8,107 nt of DNA, taken from assembly GCA_012842545.1 (NCBI GenBank), contig DUSQ01000003.1, positions 1 through 8,107 of the forward strand, written 5' to 3'. The position numbers were made by a program, and so were the translations under genes. This DNA is from Coprothermobacter sp. GTDB lineage: Bacteria; Coprothermobacterota; Coprothermobacteria; Coprothermobacterales; Coprothermobacteraceae. Shown here one piece after another: positions 4,888-8,107 of this stretch (the first letter of the stretch is position 1; the number at the start of each line of letters is the position of its first letter). The notes beneath the pieces are model-generated. The model was given only the letters and a program-made list of their open reading frames with translations, had not been told where the DNA came from and did no database searches.

Positions 4888-6195
4888 TTATTGGACTGGA
4901 CTTCCATTTTTGAAGACCATATCTACTGGATTTATACCGTGAAGATAGCCTAACCAATCCAAACTTGGCACAGTAAGAACAGCCAGGTCAGCCTTGTTGC
5001 CTGGTAGTACTGCCCCCCTGTCATTGAGTCCCAGCGCTTTTGCACCATAAACGGTGGAGGCAAAGAATAGCTCAAAAATGGGTAAACCGAATTCAATATG
5101 AGCCACGGTGATGGCTTGCCAGAGCGAAGGTGAAAAACTTGTCCCCGGGTTGAAATCCGTGGAAATGGCAAAGTACCCCTTCAAATCCTTGATAAGGTCG
5201 TAAGTTCTCCTTATGTCATAGCCCAGATGCCAAGCTGTGAGAGGCAGAAGCACAGGCACAGTGCCCTGGTCAAACACAACTTCAAGATCCTCTCTTTGAG
5301 CAAACTCCAAGTGGTCCACGGAAACGAAGGGGTACTTCTCCAGCAGTTTTCTACTGTTATCATGTTCCAGCTCCCACAAGTGAGCTTTCAGGCTAAACCC
5401 TAACCCGTGAGCTGCATTGTAAATGAAGTCTGCTTCTTCCACAGTGTAAGCCACAGAAGCCACAAAAACATCCACAAAGTCTGCCAAGCCTTCATTTCTA
5501 ACCACGGGCATGGTTTTCATGACCATTTCCTCTATGTAATCTTCGCGGCTCTTTGCCTCCTTTGGCACAGCGTGAGCTCCCAAATAGGTGGGAGCAACCT
5601 CGACAAATGCCTGCTGCTGCTGCTGTTTTACTTCGTTTATGATACTTAGCAGCCTTATCTCCTGTTCGTGGCTCAAACCGTAACCACTTTTCACTTCCAC
5701 CGTGGTAACGCCTTGCCTAAGGAATACCCCAAGCCAGTATTTCAAATTACTGAGCAGCGATTCATCAGTGGCATACCTGGTGGCACTGACGGTGGCATTA
5801 ATGCCGCCTTTCTTCTGCTGATCGTGGTAAGTTTCTCCTTCAATGCGAGCATGGAACTCTGCAGCTCGTTCTCCAGAAAAGATTGCGTGGGTATGGCATT
5901 CTGTTAATGCCGGTATGACCAAGGCGCCTTTCACGTCATGCACTTTCCACTGGGAGCCACTGGGTGCTTCCGTGGAAGGTAATACCGCTTTTATTACGCC
6001 GTCCTCAACGACAATGGCTTGATTTGGCTTATCCAGAAGCGGCATATCTTCCACGGGTAGTAAGTCCATGCTGCCGGGTGACACCACATGGGCATTCAGA
6101 ATAACAAGCTTATTGGTGTCCTTAATGTCCGTACCGTCCTCTGCAAAACAGTTGCCGATGCTGCTGCCGTTGTTATTACTATTCTTACTGTTCAT
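4888..6195 (-). CDS. hutI: Imidazolonepropionase
   Basis: Metal-dependent amidohydrolase that opens 4-imidazolone-5-propionate to N-formimino-L-glutamate, the third step of histidine breakdown. From ATG at 6195 it has 435 residues, against about 400-420 for the family. Metal ligands are visible as H101 and H103 (CHTH), H272 (AHLWELEH) and D347 (STDFNPGTS). Catalytic-type E275 and H295 (DHLEF), substrate-side R110, Y123 (GETYHD) and H208 (GAHAVP) are also present, and VEVKSGYGLS is at 167-176. The excess length is mostly a polar N-terminus rich in Asn and Ser (residues 2-14) before the beta strand at about 29-36. A run of five glutamines (191-195) is encoded by five CAG repeats. The frame is open upstream to 6234, but 6195 is preferred because GGAGAG (complement of 6204-6209) lies eight bases before it. 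It overlaps ftcD by 11 bases and precedes fhs by 19. Confidence 0.94.
   Translation of the reverse strand: MNSKNSNNNGSSIGNCFAEDGTDIKDTNKLVILNAHVVSPGSMDLLPVEDMPLLDKPNQAIVVEDGVIKAVLPSTEAPSGSQWKVHDVKGALVIPALTECHTHAIFSGERAAEFHARIEGETYHDQQKKGGINATVSATRYATDESLLSNLKYWLGVFLRQGVTTVEVKSGYGLSHEQEIRLLSIINEVKQQQQQAFVEVAPTYLGAHAVPKEAKSREDYIEEMVMKTMPVVRNEGLADFVDVFVASVAYTVEEADFIYNAAHGLGFSLKAHLWELEHDNSRKLLEKYPFVSVDHLEFAQREDLEVVFDQGTVPVLLPLTAWHLGYDIRRTYDLIKDLKGYFAISTDFNPGTSFSPSLWQAITVAHIEFGLPIFELFFASTVYGAKALGLNDRGAVLPGNKADLAVLTVPSLDWLGYLHGINPVDMVFKNGSPVQ
5611..5625 (-). repeat. (CAG)5 trinucleotide tract in hutI
   Basis: Five uninterrupted CTG units on the given strand read as CAG on the coding strand and give Gln191-Gln195 of imidazolonepropionase, between a helix and the strand leading to GAHAVP. 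The tract is short, but it is the only simple-sequence run of this kind noticed in the window. Confidence 0.8.
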
Positions 6196-7108
6196 CGTCC
6201 TGGCTCTCCGCCAATTTGGAAAGCACTGCCACATCTAAAATCTGATCTGCCTCCAACTTGGGTATTTGCAGATAGTAACTCAGACTGTTTAAGGCAGCAC
6301 CAAGAGGCATTAAGCCTATCAACTCACCCTCCACCACTTCTACGCCAAAGCGCTTTGCTTCCGTTTTTACCAGCTCGGTTATGCGGTATAAGGGGGTCTT
6401 TGAGTAGTCCAGTAAGTTCATTGAGACCTGTGCCAAGCCTTTCTCCTCAATGAACATGCCTTTTGCCTGTATGTTCACCAACCCCCCGCTGGATTCGCGA
6501 ACTGCCTTGGCTATTTTGTCAGCAACGCTCTTATCCGCCGTGTTCAAATACAGATTGAAAGCAATCAAAAAGTTCCGTGCTCCCACAGCAGTGGCTCCCG
6601 CAGTGGGGTGAATAACGGGCTCTCCAATGTCTGGATGCCTGTCTGGTTCTTTGATGGCTTCCTTTAAACCCTCAAATTCGCCCTTCCTTATGTTAGGAAG
6701 CCTTTTCCTTTCAGGGATCCTGGCACTTTCAGCATAAAGGTAAACAGGCACCTTAAGTTCATCCCACATCCACTGCCCGAACTCCACTGCCAGCTCATTA
6801 CATTCCTGCATGGTGGCGTTGAAAAGCGGAACAAATGGAACCACATCCACGGCTCCCATACGTGGATGTTCCCCCTGATGCTGATTAAGGTCAATCAGTT
6901 CCACAGCTTTACGAGCACCATTTTTCATGGCACTGAGCACCTGCTGGGGTTCGCCCACCATGGTAACCACCATGCGGTTGTGGGAAGCATCCGCTTCCAC
7001 ATCAAGAATGATCACGTTTGCAGATTCTTTCATGCTTTGCACAATGGCATCCATGACTTCTTGACGTCTGCCTTCGGAAAAGTTTGGAACACACTCGATC
7101 AGCTTCAC
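6185..7108 (-). CDS. ftcD: Glutamate formimidoyltransferase (single-domain, GTG start)
   Basis: Transfers the formimino group of N-formimino-L-glutamate to tetrahydrofolate, releasing glutamate and 5-formimino-THF in the cytoplasm. The 307 residues correspond to the formiminotransferase half of mammalian FTCD only; there is no cyclodeaminase domain. The N-terminus MKLIECVPNFSEG is the family signature. DASHNRMVVTMVG (40-52) and QHQGEHPRMGAVDVVPFVP follow, with H81 in GEHPRMGA matching the catalytic histidine (His82 of the pig enzyme). ERKRLPNIRKGEFEGL and GARNFLIAFNLYL are further family motifs. The start is GTG at 7108, overlapping the hutU stop by one base (TAGTG). GAGGAG (complement of 7120-7125) lies 11 bases upstream, slightly long spacing that fits coupled translation. 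Its stop lies inside the start of hutI. A separate formimino-THF cyclodeaminase should be encoded elsewhere. Confidence 0.95.
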   Translation of the reverse strand: MKLIECVPNFSEGRRQEVMDAIVQSMKESANVIILDVEADASHNRMVVTMVGEPQQVLSAMKNGARKAVELIDLNQHQGEHPRMGAVDVVPFVPLFNATMQECNELAVEFGQWMWDELKVPVYLYAESARIPERKRLPNIRKGEFEGLKEAIKEPDRHPDIGEPVIHPTAGATAVGARNFLIAFNLYLNTADKSVADKIAKAVRESSGGLVNIQAKGMFIEEKGLAQVSMNLLDYSKTPLYRITELVKTEAKRFGVEVVEGELIGLMPLGAALNSLSYYLQIPKLEADQILDVAVLSKLAESQDDEQ

Positions 7109-8107
7109 TACTTTTCACGCTCCTCGAAATTCTCCATGGGCATTCTTATGCCTTTTTCCTTTGCCACACGCTTGGCAATGTCGTAGCCAGCATCTGCATG
7201 TCTGACCACACCAATGCCAGGATCGTTTGTCAGTACTCTTCTGATCTTTTTCTCCGCCAGGTCAGTCCCGTCAGCCACGGTGACCTGTCCAGCATGAATG
7301 GAGTACCCGATGCCCACTCCACCACCATGATGCACCGAGACCCACGTAGCTCCCGAAGAAGTGTTAAGCAGAGCATTCAGTATGGGCCAATCGGCTATGG
7401 CATCTGAGCCGTCCAACATGGCTTCAGTTTCGCGGTACGGACTTGCCACGGAACCCGTATCCAGGTGGTCTCTGCCCATAACAATGGGGGCTTTAACCTT
7501 GCCTGTTTTCACCAAGTAGTTGAACATGACACCCGCTTTGTCGCGCTCACCGTAACCCAGCCAGCAGATACGAGCTGGTAGTCCCTGCCACTTAACTCTT
7601 TTCTGTGCCATGTCAATCCATGTTCTCAGGTGCTCGTCTTCGGGGAACAGCTCCAGGAGGAGTTTGTCAGTTTCATAAATGTCTGCTGGATCACCCGACA
7701 AAGCCACCCAACGGAAGGGCCCCTTACCTTCGCAGAACAGCGGTCTCACCAGCAGCGGCACATAACCAGGGATTTCAAAAGCATCTTTGTAACCATTGAG
7801 CTCGGCCAGTTTTCTGATGTTGTTGCCGTATTCAAAAGCCACTGCTCCCTTGCGCTTCATTTCCACCATAGCTTCCACATGCTTGACCACGGACTCGCCT
7901 ACCCGCTTCAAGTACTCCTCCGGGTTGGATTTCCTTAGCTCAGCAGCCTCTTCCACCGTGTATCCGGAGGGTATGTAACCATTCAAAGGATCGTGAGCAG
8001 CTGTTTGGTCAGTAACAATGTCAGGAATAATGTTTCTTCTTACCAGTTCAGGGAAGACATCAGCGGCGTTTCCTAAAAGCCCAATGGATACGGCTTCGCC
8101 TTTGGCT
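7108..8107 (-). CDS. hutU: Urocanate hydratase, C-terminal part (runs off right edge)
   Basis: NAD-dependent urocanase converting urocanate to 4-imidazolone-5-propionate, the second step of histidine degradation. 332 codons are visible, about 60% of the usual 550-residue protein, and the frame stays open to the window edge. A TTG at 7986 is internal, not a start, because urocanase sequence continues before it (AVSIGLLGNAADVFPELVRR, then DIVTDQTAAHDPLNGYIP). The family signature LPARICWLGYGER contains the conserved cysteine of the NAD site. GRDHLDTGSVASPYRET and VSVHHGGGVGIGYSIHAG are further highly conserved blocks. It is the first gene seen in the operon; its stop TAG overlaps the ftcD start GTG by one base. 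A promoter, any regulator and histidine ammonia-lyase would lie beyond the right edge. Confidence 0.96.
   Translation of the reverse strand, partial: AKGEAVSIGLLGNAADVFPELVRRNIIPDIVTDQTAAHDPLNGYIPSGYTVEEAAELRKSNPEEYLKRVGESVVKHVEAMVEMKRKGAVAFEYGNNIRKLAELNGYKDAFEIPGYVPLLVRPLFCEGKGPFRWVALSGDPADIYETDKLLLELFPEDEHLRTWIDMAQKRVKWQGLPARICWLGYGERDKAGVMFNYLVKTGKVKAPIVMGRDHLDTGSVASPYRETEAMLDGSDAIADWPILNALLNTSSGATWVSVHHGGGVGIGYSIHAGQVTVADGTDLAEKKIRRVLTNDPGIGVVRHADAGYDIAKRVAKEKGIRMPMENFEEREK

Noticed and set aside
6196..6234. Earlier ATG at 6234 for hutI
   Set aside because: The extra 13 residues are the shadow of the ftcD 3' end. GGAGAG at good spacing supports 6195, and HutI is already long from there.
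7984..7986. TTG at 7986 as the start of urocanate hydratase
   Set aside because: Conserved urocanase sequence continues in frame to the window edge, so this codon is an internal leucine.

Overview
The window holds nine protein-coding genes packed almost without gaps, and no RNA genes, insertion sequences or CRISPR arrays that I can see. Two genes run off the edges: rnhC on the left and hutU on the right. Moderate base composition, purine-rich ribosome binding sites, an RNase HIII and a complete histidine-to-formate catabolic block suggest an anaerobic, amino-acid-fermenting bacterium of the Firmicutes/Coprothermobacter/Thermotoga kind. This taxonomic reading is inference; nothing in the window fixes the species.

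Left part (1-1289): the N-terminal 172 codons of a ribonuclease HIII gene read leftwards off the window. It is divergent from a type IV prepilin peptidase gene, with only 33 bp between the two starts. Middle (1292-3291): a leftward pair, a membrane S component of an ECF-type vitamin transporter and a Nif3/DUF34 metal protein, is translationally coupled through a 1-base stop/start overlap. It is transcribed divergently from an endonuclease III gene, and the compact 57-bp spacer carries TATAAT boxes on both strands.

Right part (3273-8107): a four-gene leftward operon, hutU - ftcD - hutI - fhs, with overlaps of 1 and 11 bases and one 19-base gap. It encodes urocanate hydratase, glutamate formimidoyltransferase (single-domain), imidazolonepropionase and formate-tetrahydrofolate ligase. 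Together they would carry urocanate to glutamate plus a folate-bound one-carbon unit. Run in reverse, the ligase could release that unit as formate with ATP formation. Histidine ammonia-lyase and the cyclodeaminase/methenyl-THF steps are not in the window.

Both tail-to-tail junctions (prepilin peptidase/Nif3, and nth/fhs) lack room for an intergenic terminator. In each case a strong GC-rich hairpin lies inside the 3' part of the rightward gene, 54-81 bases past the stop of the leftward gene. The first is followed by a T-rich tract in the leftward direction and looks like an intrinsic terminator embedded in a coding sequence. I do not see a clearly novel multi-gene system. The best second looks are the histidine-to-ATP operon, the ECF-S/Nif3 pair and the embedded terminators.
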